From positions 1,116,001 to 1,180,000 of the forward strand of contig JAHLKD010000001.1 of assembly GCA_025526935.1 (NCBI GenBank): a DNA stretch of 64,000 nucleotides, given 5' to 3'. The notes below the pieces were generated by a model. That model was not told the DNA's origin and searched no databases. It saw only the letters and a program-made list of their open reading frames with translations. This DNA is from Cladochytrium replicatum (lineage: Eukaryota > Chytridiomycota > Chytridiomycetes > Cladochytriales > Cladochytriaceae). How positions within the stretch are numbered: the first letter of the stretch is position 1; the number at the start of each line of letters is the position of its first letter. A program made the translations under genes and the position numbers. Positions 43,910 to 55,829 of this stretch are shown here, in pieces.

Positions 43910-44110
43910 TTAAGTATTAGAATGAGCAGCATCTTTGTGAATCGACCAAGGATCGTCCGGATCAATGCGTTTAGCTGCAGCGTTTGCTTTGCGACGTTCA
44001 GCTGATGAATGATTAGAACTGGATGATGGTGCAATAGTGAAGTTTTCATATGCTTCCTTGAAAGCTGTCAAAGGTGGGTTATCCCGCGTGGTTTTTGACG
44101 ACATGTTCAT
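43910..44110 (-). CDS. small basic/acidic protein, unknown
   Basis: An ATG-started frame of 66 residues: 'MNMSSKTTRDNPPLTAF' then a Ser/Asn stretch, 'RRKANAAAKRIDPDDPWSIH' and a stop at 43910. The composition is plausible for a short nuclear or mitochondrial protein. A splice to the open sequence just downstream (43860-43895) is possible and would add about 15 residues. No homologue recognised. Confidence 0.4.
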   Translation of the reverse strand: MNMSSKTTRDNPPLTAFKEAYENFTIAPSSSSNHSSAERRKANAAAKRIDPDDPWSIHKDAAHSNT

Positions 44111-44263
44111 GATAGATTGCTCCAGGATTCAGAATCAGCATTGACGATATCGATTACCTTGTTCATGATATTTTCTGTGCTGGTCAATGTTTTCTTCCTT
44201 GCGGGTAGGCGTTTTGAATTTCCTGTTGAAACTGTCTGATCATCAAATCAGGCACAGCTTTGG

Positions 44264-44859
44264 TTGCGTGCGCAAAGTAACTTCGCATCGGCATCACCTT
44301 TGTTCATAATTGGAAGTATCTCTTGGGTTCTTGCCTGGCTTAACGTGACCTATAACACGTCTTACCTCGCGGTGTTGATCTCGCTGGTTGGATTCCAACG
44401 ACCATGGATTGTTTCCGTCATTGCGATATGCTGCCAGGGAGCTCTTTCTGGCACTGGTTCGGTTTTCTTCACGATGAAGTACGCACGCTTTGTCACTCGC
44501 ATTAGAACTTTCTCACGCATGTTTTTTTCAGCTTCATTGCATCTTTTGGCCAGACGGTTGACAGTCGGAGCACCTAGATCACTTTCGTCGAATCTTTTGG
44601 TACTCGATCGTGGAAACTGCCTCAGTACCGTATCGTATCCGTTCGCTCTCGCATCAATAAAGTCAGCACGACAGTTAAACTGCAGCTGTATTGGAAGGCC
44701 GTGACTCGCTCAATCTTGTACTCCCTCAACATTATCATGATGTTCTTTGCTGTCGGTAACGAGTCAATGTTGTCGGGAACTGGTCAGCTGGCAATCAGTT
44801 CAACGGTTCCCAAACTGGTCGCTACTAGACCTCTTGATATCCTCCTTTTTCGAAGCTAA
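44264..44859 (+). pseudogene. multi-pass membrane protein fragment
   Basis: Two conserved-looking hydrophobic blocks on the plus strand: 44295-44480 ('FIIGSISWVLAWLNVTYNTS' and 'WIVSVIAICCQGALSG') and 44640-44859 ('KVSTTVKLQLYWKAVTRSI', 'LYSLNIIMMFFAVGNES', ending at a stop). They lie in different frames; a possible intron (gtacgc...ttcag) and a stop at about 44570 separate them. The second block looks like the loop and helix of a seven-transmembrane receptor. The number of helices is too low for a complete protein, so a truncated or decayed receptor-like gene is likely. Confidence 0.45.
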
Positions 44860-45161
44860 TATTCCTTTCTTGTGCTTAGTCTAAGCGAGTAGATATTTCC
44901 ACCCGTTCCGTACCAATAGATGGTTGGATGGATGTTTGTGATCGTTTGATTGGAGAAGCACTATCTTTATACAATGAATATATTCTTACACATTCTAAGT
45001 GCAATAAACTACATTTACAAAACTTACAATCGAACAATCTAATCCTTACTGTCCAAGGACACCGCCAATTCCCAATGCAAACGTTTGTTCAAATCTAAAA
45101 CAATAATGGGAATATCGAGCAAAAAATAACCGATTCAGGAAAACAAACAGCACAACTTTGA
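44860..45161. other. short spacer
   Basis: No gene recognised. It forms the 3' flank of the Slm-type gene. Confidence 0.5.
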
Positions 45162-48100
45162 CTAACGCTCGGCCTTTTCGGCCATCTTCCTCTCTCGTCG
45201 TTCGCGACGACGTGCTTCTTCCTCGGGATCTCCCGAACCCTCCCTCTCTTTTTTGCGTTCTTTATCCTTCTTACGCTCCTTCTTCTCTTTATCCTCCCCT
45301 CCACCGCCTTCCCTCTCTTCCCGCTCCTTTCTCTCCTTCCGTTCCTTCCTTCGTCGTGCCTTCTCCTCTTCGTCTTCTTCCACTGCACCCACCGCTGCCT
45401 TCTCGAGCTTCTCTCGCTCCTTACGCTCCTTGCGTCTCCTAGCACGTACTTCGTCGTTCTCATCTCCTCGCTTTGAGCTTTTCTCCCGTCGCGATGACTT
45501 CTCCCCATCCTCATCCTTCTTATGACGCTCACGATCTTTGTCTTTGCTCCTGTGCTCTCGGTGCTTGCGCTCTTTCTTCTCTTCACCTTCTCCGGCACTG
45601 AGCAACAAGTCAGGTTGCATTGGGCTAACGGGGCTAAGCATCCCATCCGCATCTCCGCGCGGGCTGAGAATGTTCTCTTCATCCTCGTCTTCCTCTTTGA
45701 CGAGCTGGAGTGCACTGCGTCGGCTGACATCGTTGTAGCTCGCCCTGAACCCAACACTGCTTTCGGCGGCGGAGGTGGGGCTGAGAGAACGGGTCAGGTC
45801 CTCAAGCATTTGCTCGAAGTCACCGTTGTCGTCCTCCGCGGTCGCACCCCATCGATCCTGCTGCGCATTCGTTGCGGCGGCTGTGGCAGTTGTGTCGTAT
45901 ACGCCAGAGGATATTCTGCGGCCACCAACCGACGCGGCAATCTCGGTCTTGTCGTCCTCTGTAGGTGTGCTGTCGCGGTAGGCAGCAAATGGCGACCGTG
46001 ACTCAACGACAGGTGAGTACATCGTCCTAACTTCAGGCCCGCTTCCTCGCCTGGCGCTGTCCGAAATCGTGAAAAGTCGTGGGGTCACCGGAGCATTGCT
46101 CTGGTACTCATCAACTGCAGCCAAGTTGCTGGGTGCATTCATACGATCATCATCGCTGTCGTCATCGTCGTGACGTTGGTACGCAGCGGGGAGTCCAACG
46201 AGCTTAGAGGACGCTGATTGGGGTCCCCGAGCTCTAATAGCACCACGGTCAGAGTCCTCCGGGTCAGATTGCAGGTCAGCACCAATCGACGCGAACGCCG
46301 ACTGAGCACTAGGTGTCCATGCAAACTGACCCTGTGGGAGAGGTGCGGCGGAAGCCAATCGTTGGGGTGATGAAGCAACTGGGGAGGCGGATTGCTGTTT
46401 ACCTAATAGCTCCTCGCTCTCTTCAAGCACGGCTTCCGCTGCGCTAATCCAGCCAGCATTCGTCGGCGTCGCTCCAAGCGGGGTCGGTGGGTGGTGGTTT
46501 CCACGCGCAGGAGAAGAGGAGTGGTATTCTTCGTTGAGGGCAGGCGAACCTGTGTGAGTGCGTTGTGCCTTTGCCTTCAACACCGCCTGCATCAGATCAA
46601 CCCCTCCAGCAGGATTAGTCGACACTTGAGCGTAGTATGCAATCGGACTTCCGATATGACCGTGGTTAGCATGAGGAGTTGGGGGAGGAGTCGGTGCACT
46701 TTTGTGGAGCATAGGTGAAATGGGTACAGGTGTGTCGTTTTGAAGCAGATCTTCGCTGTAAGCCATTGTGCGGCTTGTGCTAGTGCTAGATTCTCCTCCG
46801 TTGGCATACACGGGGCTACCCTCCGATCGTGGTACTTCAATGTCTCGTCCGGGTGTTCGCACTGGTGAAGTACGAGCGTTTATACCCACTTCCTCGCTGA
46901 CGGTTGTAGCGCTCGATTCAATGCTTGCGGACGACGCACGTCGCTGAGAATTGAAGGACGTTGAAGCGGCACCTGAAGCGATTGCGCCAGCATTGGTGTT
47001 CCAGTTGTTTTTCCATAGGGCAGTGCCGTATGGAGACCCCATAGCGGTAAGGGACCTTCGGCGAGCCCTCAACACATCCTCGTCGTCGCTGCGGTCGGTG
47101 TCATCATCCGCGTTCGGCACGGGGTGGTTGTCAACCATGACATCGGCGTAGTCATCACCGTGGGACTCTCGAAGAGTCTGGAGTTGACCACCGTGGCTGT
47201 GGGAGGATGTGGGCCTTCTGGTGGGAACGTTATTGGCACGGGGAAGCGAGGCCATGTCCGATGACGTCCAGAGGGTGGTAGACTCTCCTCCAGTTATCGA
47301 CCTGGACGGGCTCATGGGAAGGTCCGTGTGCGGAGCGGCTGCATTGCGGAAGTGGAAGGACGGGGGTCGAATGGTCGAAAGCTTCGGCATTCCAGTTGGA
47401 GTAGCGGGATGAGTTGAGCCAGGTGTCATAAGCGTCACATCTTGTGCCTGTGAAGTTGCAAGATTTTTGAAGGCGATAATGCCCTCGTCACCATTTGACT
47501 TTGTCATCGTCGAAATTAGGTCCCACCAAAACTCTGCCTGGTCCTGGGAGAGAGCTTTGAGCTGTAAAGCGGAATTGAAGTTTACTATACGTTGGACTTG
47601 ACCGCTCGTTACATACCCTGTACTTTTCCCCAGTTCGCGTGAACGCTCCAGCATTGCTTCTACCCTTGTGCTGAATCTCAAACTCTATCGTAGTCCAACC
47701 AGAAGCTCCTTTTCCGTCAACTGGAATCCCAAGCGGTGCAATGACGCACTCTGGCAGGTACAAGCACAAATCAGGTTCACCACGGTCCAGCGCCCCGTCA
47801 CTAAGCTGCCTGAACAACGCCTCAGCTTGATTCTTTACCATCTCAGGCTGTAGATCGTCCATCTGATCATTCTTGTTCTTCGCCTTCTCCTCCTCATCCT
47901 CATGTACCTTGAACTTGGCTGTTACAGAGTCGTAGTACACAGTATCCCTGCGCTTTCTCGCTGGCTTCTTCTTCCCTCCGACCATCCATGCCGCAATCGA
48001 AACCGGCGCAGCAGGCTCGTCCTTCACAACCGCACTCTCGTTTTCGTCTTCCACGTCTTCGACTGGCTGAACAAACTCCCCGGCGACGACATCCACACTC

Positions 48101-50037
48101 ACGACCGGTGCGTTCGGGAATCCGTGGAGGTAGCCCGCTGCAGTCAACACAAAGTAGGCTTCCCTCCACCCAGGCTTCTTGAACATGATCCCACCCTTTT
48201 CGAATCGGAGGAGAGGTCCCTCATGCACTATTTCAGAGAGTGGGTGGTCCATCCCGTCGTAGATCATGTGGCGAGCTTCTACAAACGGCGCATCCTCGTC
48301 GATAAGTATGTCAAAGTGGTCGGTCTTGAACTGGCCCCATTCGATGGGTCCCTCCATTGCCTCGGTAGCGCGGAAAAGCGGTTGATTGATGTTGTTGACT
48401 TCAGCGGTGATCTGCCGTGCACGGAATTCTACATAGCCGGACACTGCGTTCTGGACAAGTGAGATTACAGTCTGTTCAAACACTGCAATGTTTTGCTGCT
48501 GGTCGAGCAGCCTGGCGCGGATGGACTTCTGCTTGGCAACACATCGAGCAATGTGGTGCTTGATTGCTAGACGGTATAATTAATATTCCCGTGAAGTGAG
48601 AAGCATGTTTGAAACAACTCACTTGTATTGTAAAGCCATGGGTCTCCAGGACCAACTCCGTTGGCTGCTCCAGGTGCGACGACGGGGAACGGTGGGATGA
48701 GAATCTGCTTCTCTACAACCACCACCGCCCCTCCAACCGGCTGCACCATTCCGTTTGGAGGCGTACTCACGCCAGACTTTTCCGATCCAGCCTGGGACAG
48801 CGGCGTCACCAAACCGGCAATGGGCTTGACCTCTTTCTTCGAGAAACCCAAGTACGAAGCCCAGCCAGCCTGTTGCTGCTGCTGTTGTTGCTCAAATACC
48901 GGGATCTGCGGAGTCGCTCCCGACATGGGAGACATGACTCTCGGAGTCATTGCGCCGGTGGTCGGGCCATCGATTGAAGGAGTTGGGGGAATCAGTGGCA
49001 ACACATTCGCAGTAATGAAGTTCTCGGCCTGGATGTGTTTCACTGCCATCTCGCGCTGCCAGCGCACGAGTGCCCGCAGCGCCTGTGTGAGAACCACAAA
49101 CTTTTCGCCATCTTGAGACAGCTCTTGGTCCAACACTGCCCACTCCTCGGCTGCATCTTCTATTTTGTGCTCGACCTCTTCAGCAATCATCCGCAGTGCA
49201 GCCAATGTTTGGGTCTCCAAGAACTGAGAAGCAGCGTAATGGGCAGCAGTGCGACGTGCCTGTGTTTGGTAAAATGTGTTGAAGAACGACTATATGACAT
49301 ACAAATAAGTAAGTGCAATACAGTTGCAGCTTCCACCGCTCACCTTGACGGATCCATGTCCAGCGAAAACATCGAGACCGAAATGGTCGGATGGCTCCTC
49401 CATCAGAGCTTTTGAAACGGCAGGGTTTGACCGGATAGGCACAATAAGGGACGACAGATTAACGACCGATTTTCCCAGATTTTCCGCGGCAGTCTTTTCC
49501 TGATCAGCAACAATTTGCAAGTGGTTGACCAGGTTTGATAGCAAAGTCTGCCATCCTTTCAATCGCTCCAGCAGAGCCTAATAACGACACCCACATTCAG
49601 CGACATGAAAATTAACCCTATCAAATGCGTCGCACCTTTGTTGCTGGCAATGGTATAAGCCCAAAGGTAGGGTTATTCGCAAACGGCGCCTTTATCATTG
49701 GCGTCATGAACTGCTGCGTCATCTGGTGGTGGTATTGCTGCAACATCTTCGCCTGTTGTTGCTGCAGCTCCTCATCGTACAGAAAGTCTGCAGCATCTGG
49801 GTAGTGCTGCTTCTGGTGCTGCATCTGGTACTTCGAGGGAGTTCCAATATGGGTTGGATGGTGTGAGGCTGCCTCCGAAACCGATGGCCTATTTTTGTGT
49901 TGGGGAGCAATATTATGGTGCTCCTGGTACTCCTCCTCATAGCCTGACGAGTAGTAGTTTTGTTGATAATCGTATTCACCGGCATGTTGTTCGTAACCAC
50001 CCCTCGAGTCAACGGTTGGTCCGGGTATTGGTGGCAT
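45162..50037 (-). CDS. Slm1/2-type BAR and PH domain protein
   Basis: A long gene with at least five introns (near 49605-49580, 49340-49265, 48580-48540, 47620-47570). The first part is Gln/Tyr/His-rich. The BAR-like region reads 'ERLKGWQTLLSNLVNHLQI', 'AAENLGKSVVNLSSLI', 'EVEHKIEDAAEEWAVLDQEL', 'VLTQALRALVRWQREM' and continues in the exon ending 'FEQTVISLVQNAVSGYVEF'. A PH domain follows ('EGPLLRFEKGGIMFKKPGWR', 'YFVLTAAGYLHGF'). The long C-terminal region (47500-45162) is Ser-rich and ends in an extreme Lys/Arg/Glu stretch of about 100 residues. In yeast Slm1/2 bind PI(4,5)P2 at eisosomes and link TORC2 and calcineurin; a similar membrane-scaffold role is inferred. The start Met at 50037 ('MPPIPGP') is the first with a sensible context. 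Confidence 0.82.
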
Positions 50038-51012
50038 TGGGACTGCAAAAAGGGATCCTCTGATATTGTTAAAGCGAAAGGAGTTGTGTGCGCCGTTCGA
50101 ACGACCGTTGCAACTGAGAGACGAGTTAACACTGCTGTCCAATAAGTGGCCGAACAGGCGAGGACACTCGCAATCAATCATAGAATGCACATCGTCAAAC
50201 AAATACACACCTTTGATGTTCCACCCGGTGAACAGAGAGCAGCGTTGAGGCACACCGGACGTGCAAAATTGGCACTCTTTAGACAAGTCGATCATGGACC
50301 GAGGTGGCGCACATGTGGTAATAATTTTTACATTTCAGAGTTTGAAAATAATAAAATATCTGTATGTGCTCTATCTCTCCCTCTCTCTGTCTCTGGACGT
50401 TGCAGGGCAAATGGAAACTTTGTGCGCAGGGCTATAAACTATCCTACTAACAATTAAACGGCTCATGTTTCCGCAAAAATGAAAGATGAAAAACACATTA
50501 CATTAACTTCAGAACCCATTCCGCGAAACATCCCAAACCAGTTGGGTTTCGATGCACGGGCAATACACAGGGGAGAAAGAACTCAAAAAGTATTCTAAAC
50601 ATCCACCACTGTCAAAGGCTAGGTCTATTAAAGAGACGAATGTGAGGTAGGGAAACATTGCGGGCGAATAAAAAAAAGGGAGGAAAGGACAAATATTTAA
50701 ACGAATTGGGCCATTGAGTATGCCATAAAAAGGTTACAATGCAAACGGGGTGTGAAAAGAAAGTATGGGGACAAAAAATAGCTAAATCTCAGCTAGAGTG
50801 GGAAGACGAAACTAACCCGGACAAACCAAAATAAGAAACCACCCCGATTGCACTCCATAGACGAGAGGTTCAGTGTCTATAGACCCAATAACGATTCAAA
50901 AATCTTTCCCCATCTTCGTAAAACCCCGCGACAGTCAATAAAAAATATACTAGAAAAGTGCACAAGTCACACTGAAACGAGCCGACAAAAGCTAAGGAAA
51001 ATGCGTCAGGCA
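50038..51012. other. intergenic region
   Basis: About 975 bp with no gene recognised. It holds the promoter of the Slm-type gene and the 3' end of the following gene. A CT-rich run (ctctatctctccctctctctgtctctgg) at 50369-50396 is the only simple repeat seen. Confidence 0.5.
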
Positions 51013-53031
51013 CTAAGCGCGTATGCCAGCAGCATTTCTGGCACTTATCCAACTCTTCATCCTATCTGCTCCTCTCCTCAGCCCAACAAAACGATGACCC
51101 AGTGGTGATCCGATTGGGCCCATATCAACGGGTGTGAGACCCTCTTGCGTTCCAATAAAGTTTGCATCGTTCTCGTCCACCCTCGAGCAAACACTCACGC
51201 GGCTGAGAACTGGTGACATGCCCATATTGCGCGGAGATCCGACAGCGGGTTTGTTCACGGAACTGGGGGAGTCCCTTCGGAGCAACCCTCCGAAAAGTAA
51301 CGAAGCATTTGAGCTCACCCGCCGAATCTTCAAAAGAGAAGCAGGCGACTCGCCATTGAGTGAATCCATCAATTGGGAGGTCGGAGGAACCGTGTCTTTA
51401 GGCGATGATGTGTTTCCCCTTTTCGACAAAGTGCGCTTTAAACCTTTGAAAGAAGACGCTCGACGAACACCGTTAGCTAGCTTTTGCTCCTCCTTTGGAG
51501 GGGAGTGCTCGTCACTGGAGAGCACTTGAAAGTGGGCAGCAATAGCCAAAAGTCTTTGAAAAGAATCTTCATCGTCCATCCTTAGCATGCAGCGTGGTTG
51601 TCGCCCAGCGGAATCCCGAATCACGAGGCGAACGTCTGACTTTGTTGCGACAGTTGACATGATCGCCCCACCTTTCCGAAGATCAAACTTCTGGCATTTT
51701 TCGTTGTCCGCATAAACGAACAATGTACCAAATTGCACGACAACTAAAACGTCCTTCTGGCGGAGAAGCGGTGTGGAAGGAAAACGCGTAGCACGGGCCC
51801 GGAGAGTGTGGGCTGGATCTTCCCGACGAAGAGCAGAGACGGGCGCTGTGTAGTTGATCTGAGGTGCAGGGATGGCGGTGATAGGAACAGGACGAGCAAG
51901 CTGAAGTTCAGGGTTGCGATTCAGTTTGTAAGCAGTGTTCGCCTGAGATTCACTCATTTCGTGTTTGTGGGGAACTATGGCATCGACATCGGAACGCACA
52001 GACGGAAGTCGCGGAAGTGTTCTATCCATCCTGCGGCGGAGGGTCGGTCCTATAGGTGGTGGAGTGACTGGATGGAAATCAAAGCTGGAACGGGTGGACG
52101 AGAGTGGGCGAGAGTCCGAACCAGGGGGAAATGAAATGCAAACCGCCCGCCGCACGTTGCGGATTGTGAACGTCGAAGAAGTATTACTATTCTCCTCAAC
52201 TTCTGGCGTAAATGCGAAAGAACGAGATTCTAAGTCTTGTTCACCAGTTTGGGTGATGGAATTGGGACCCTCGCTGTCGTTATCATAAGACGGGGGTAAG
52301 TTCGTGGTGCTTGCACAAGGCAACCCAGGATAAGTCGGCAAAAACACGAACGGTGCGAGAAGATCATCAACTCCGCTACCACGTTCGGAGTCTGAGTCGG
52401 GGGTTTGTGTACGAGGAGGAGGTTGTGGTGATCGACGTTTTGGATGAGAGATTGGCCAAGAAGGGGGGACTGTCGTTGTTGTGTCCTGGTGCTCCGAAGA
52501 CGAGACGGACGGTGCGCTCGAAAGAGCTTCTGACGAGTCAGAATATGTGCGAAGAGAAGGGAGAGAACTTGGGGTTGATGCTGGCGGTGTTGACGGAAGG
52601 GGTGGGAATGTGGACAGTTGGTGGTGGGGCAGCGACGCAGATCCCATATCCTTTTTCTCCATAATCGGCGGAGCAGCGAATGGTGGGAGGACTCGGTTAC
52701 GACCAGAGTAGTTAAAATAGGTTGGTTTTGAAGAGGAAATCGACAATGATCGTCCAGGAGACAGAGCTGGATGCTGGTACGAAACATTCAACAACGGTAA
52801 ATTGGTTCCAATGAGTACGTGATGCTGAAGCATGTGCACTGGATATCCAGCCTGCAATATTGGGTGGAGAGGCTGAGCAGGAGGCTGAACTGGGTGGATG
52901 GCACGAACAGGAAACACTGGTTGCAGTTGAATGTTCGGGTGGTTGAAGCCAAATGTATGAGTGGTATTTGCGGAGTTGGTTGAATGGCCCGGAGAGAGCT
53001 CTCGACGAGCTGGGTGGTGCGGGGCTGACAT
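51013..53031 (-). CDS. large Ser/Pro-rich protein with possible PH-like domain
   Basis: Uninterrupted frame of 672 codons from Met 53031 to the stop at 51013. The first two thirds are rich in Pro, Ser and His and look disordered. Residues ~430-510 form the only ordered part: 'LRQKDVLVVVQFGTLFVYA', 'KCQKFDLRKGGAIMSTVAT', 'DVRLVIRDSAG', 'MLRMDDEDSFQRLLAIAA', a pattern of strands and a final helix like a PH-type fold. After it comes a basic stretch ('KGLKRTLSKRG') with Arg/Ser sites. Family not recognised. Confidence 0.72.
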   Translation of the reverse strand: MSAPHHPARRELSPGHSTNSANTTHTFGFNHPNIQLQPVFPVRAIHPVQPPAQPLHPILQAGYPVHMLQHHVLIGTNLPLLNVSYQHPALSPGRSLSISSSKPTYFNYSGRNRVLPPFAAPPIMEKKDMGSASLPHHQLSTFPPLPSTPPASTPSSLPSLRTYSDSSEALSSAPSVSSSEHQDTTTTVPPSWPISHPKRRSPQPPPRTQTPDSDSERGSGVDDLLAPFVFLPTYPGLPCASTTNLPPSYDNDSEGPNSITQTGEQDLESRSFAFTPEVEENSNTSSTFTIRNVRRAVCISFPPGSDSRPLSSTRSSFDFHPVTPPPIGPTLRRRMDRTLPRLPSVRSDVDAIVPHKHEMSESQANTAYKLNRNPELQLARPVPITAIPAPQINYTAPVSALRREDPAHTLRARATRFPSTPLLRQKDVLVVVQFGTLFVYADNEKCQKFDLRKGGAIMSTVATKSDVRLVIRDSAGRQPRCMLRMDDEDSFQRLLAIAAHFQVLSSDEHSPPKEEQKLANGVRRASSFKGLKRTLSKRGNTSSPKDTVPPTSQLMDSLNGESPASLLKIRRVSSNASLLFGGLLRRDSPSSVNKPAVGSPRNMGMSPVLSRVSVCSRVDENDANFIGTQEGLTPVDMGPIGSPLGHRFVGLRRGADRMKSWISARNAAGIRA

Positions 53032-53752
53032 ATTTGACGTTGGCTAGCTCAATGAGAAACAACGTAGAACAGCACGAGACGGTAGGGAGATTGACGATGA
53101 GAGGAAGAATTGGCCTCTTAAGAATAATAGCGACTGGTAAGGACGGCAGGTAGATCGTTCACCTAAGAAGCAGCGGAATGGTATCGTTTCTAGAATGAGA
53201 ATGGTCAGCCTTGGCCAGCGGGACCGGCCTAACTGTCCTCGCACCTGTCACTGGGCGATGACGCAGGAAAGTAATCTACGCAATGTGCGAGGGGCAAAGG
53301 GATGGTAAATGATGGTCGATCGCAACGGTATGCTCAGTTGAGAAGACCCTCGGGACTGGGGAAGCGTTCACAGCAACAACGCTCAGCGATGCAAGTATTT
53401 GGGCAAGGCCAAGCCAGAAAGAGATGGGTATGGCGGAAACGGGCCAGAACGCGGTCTGTAAGAAACTTTGAACCCTAGAGAACAGGTAGGGTTCGGGCCA
53501 CAGCCTATTGTGGACATATGAAATCAGCAGATCGCGGATCACGCAGATCAGGGTGGTACGTTGTAATGTTCGAATATTAATTTAAGGATCAGTCAGAACT
53601 GGGAGTTTAGGGTTGTGGGCAAGGAATTTCGGCTGGTGGTAACGTAAGTTTGTTTATCCGCTTGACATTTCCATGATTTTTAATGCTCCTGCGAGATTCC
53701 CATAAAATTGGTGTCCCGCCTCTTCCTCCTTAGTTTCTCCGCATACTGAACA
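53032..53752. other. divergent promoter region
   Basis: Spacer of about 720 bp between the Ser/Pro-rich protein (minus) and the DUF427 gene (plus). A minus-strand open frame at 53276-53542 contains a hydrophobic stretch ('ISFWLGLAQILASLSVV') but has no ATG in frame, so it is not called as a gene. Confidence 0.45.
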
Positions 53753-54148
53753 ATGCCCAAAGCTACGTGGAATGGTGTGGTAATTGCTGAATCGGACTCT
53801 TTCGAATCAGTCGAAGGGAATATCTACTTCCCCCCTTCCTCGATCAAGAAGGAGTACTTCACCGACTCGTCCCACCACACCCACTGCGGTTGGAAAGGAG
53901 GTTGGTTTATCTCCCGCTTTTCAACCTTGTTATCTTGCCAATAGCTCTGTTCACACAGAATGCAGCTACTTCAATGTCGTTGTGAATGGACGTGAGAACC
54001 AGAATGCGGCTTGGTACTACCCTGATCCTCTACCGGCGGCAAAGAACATCACGGGCTACGTTGCCTTCTGGAAGGTGGAATTTTACCGCAAGTGTCAATG
54101 CGTTTTACTTAACGAAACTATCACTAGGGCGTTGAAGTTATCAAGTGA
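53753..54148 (+). CDS. DUF427 protein
   Basis: Three exons, 53753-53900, 53959-54074 and 54128-54148, 94 residues. The family pattern is complete: 'MPKATWNGVVIAESD', 'VEGNIYFPPSSIKKEYF', 'HCGWKGECSYFNVVVNG', 'NAAWYYPDPL.AAKNI.GYVAFWK' and the final 'GVEVIK'. DUF427 proteins are small single-domain proteins found in bacteria and fungi with no settled function. All three junctions use GT-AG. Confidence 0.92.
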
Positions 54149-55829
54149 TATGTCTCTGTGGACAACTGACCCTTCTTGTGTACATATCGTTCATTGTGTC
54201 AATAAAAACAAAATTGGAACGAGTGAGCCTCTTTCCTGTCAGCCACGGAACTAAATATTTTAGTTTAGTTCTGTTTTGGGGGTTGGTGCTAATTTTGTCA
54301 TCTACTTCCGAGGTGCAGAAAGAATCCGGTTTTGTCTTCTTAATATTGAAATTAATGAAACTCTGAACTTAACAATGCTATGTTTGCCTCCCCACCAAGA
54401 CTATCTGATTGCTTGATTCCAGTGTGGGCATCAAATAAATTGAATACAATCAAGGTACATCACACTCCAACTTGATCCTCCTCCATCTGTTGCTGCCGGT
54501 GCTGCTCTTCCTGCAGACGTTTCCTGGGTCTGGGAAGAAAGATCAATATAGTAATAGGGAGTCTCGGTTCAACTGTAAACTCACCTTCCCTCCCTGGCCC
54601 CATTGTAGTGGTGATCATTTTCCATGGAGTTGATCGGTGATCGCTTTGCCTGAGTGTTTCGCTTGTTATCTGTTCAGGTCTTCACAGCAGCTCATTGTAC
54701 GCAAGCTGGTTATTCACAAGTAATGATGGCAGTTGTGGTCTGAACAAATCACAGCTGGATTTGTGGTAGTGAGCACTTCAAACTATCTGGTAGGACCATT
54801 GAAGATGTGTTGCACATTGATCATCTAACTATTTCAATCAGATAGACAAAGAAAGTATTGCTTATGCGGGGCAGTGTACCCCAATTTGGCTAAAAGACAC
54901 AGACCTACCACAGCAAAAATATGCAAGTATTGGGTAAGTGTCATTTTGGTTGTATAATGAACAGCATTCTCATTCTCAAAATCGCCAGGTGCCCACTCCC
55001 TCTTTAGAGAAGATCAAAAAGGCTAACGAAAGCAGCTTGGTCAAGCACAGGGATTGCAAGAATGACGATTCAGAGCAACAGCACGAAAGACTCTGTTTTC
55101 CCGCCCCCAAAAATCTTTTGACAAATCCCATTCCCGTGAGCACGGTCTTGGCGTCAAGTATCCTCTTTTAATACTCTTACTTTCCACAGACGTTGTCAGG
55201 AACGACGAGCAAGGGAGATGTATGTGTCAGCTATCATCCAAGTTTGTAGACCTTATTTAACCTTCTGGTTTTGCAGGCTGTGTGACGAGTAGGAGGAATG
55301 GATCTTTGTTGTACAGTCACGCAATGGGAAGTAGCTCCCACTGCCCCTTCAAAGTGTGCCCAAAGCTACCAAAAAGAGAGGGCTCTCTAATAAGGAATCC
55401 GCTGGCGTACCTGCCAAGACCGTCTGATATCTTGACTGTTCACCGTTCTATGGGTAAGTATCGGACGCTCACTCCTTGGTGTACGTACTATATGTAGATG
55501 ATATATAGGAGCTGCTCACTAACCTACCGCGAACTTGGTTTCAGACACTTCAGACAGAGCGTTCCAGTCATCATGTCCCCACCAACAACATCCGACATCA
55601 TGTTTTGCAGCAGCAGTCAGGTTGGACAGTTCGTGCCTCCACCTGATGGTCTGATGTTTTACATGGATCTCTATGAACCACAGGGGTTGGGGTTCCATGG
55701 CCACGTCAAATTCTGGACGGGGAAGAGTAGAGAGCTAGACGGGAGGAGCTGGACGTGTGCATAAAGTTTGCAAAATCCTCAGGAACATCACTTTTTGAAT
55801 CCTTCAAATCATTTTTGAACAGTTCTTCA
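54149..55829. other. gene-poor stretch before the hAT relic
   Basis: No gene recognised over about 1.7 kb. Only short frames are present, such as 55498-55764 on the plus strand, which lacks recognisable features. It may include the decayed downstream half of the hAT element, since it borders the hAT dimerisation segment. Confidence 0.45.

Noticed and set aside
45522-46001. 159-codon plus-strand frame
   Set aside because: Shadow of the Slm-type C-terminal exon; no independent support.
50369-50396. CT-rich run as a possible satellite
   Set aside because: Too short and imperfect to be more than a simple repeat.
53276-53542. 88-codon minus frame with a hydrophobic stretch
   Set aside because: No ATG in frame and no upstream exon found.
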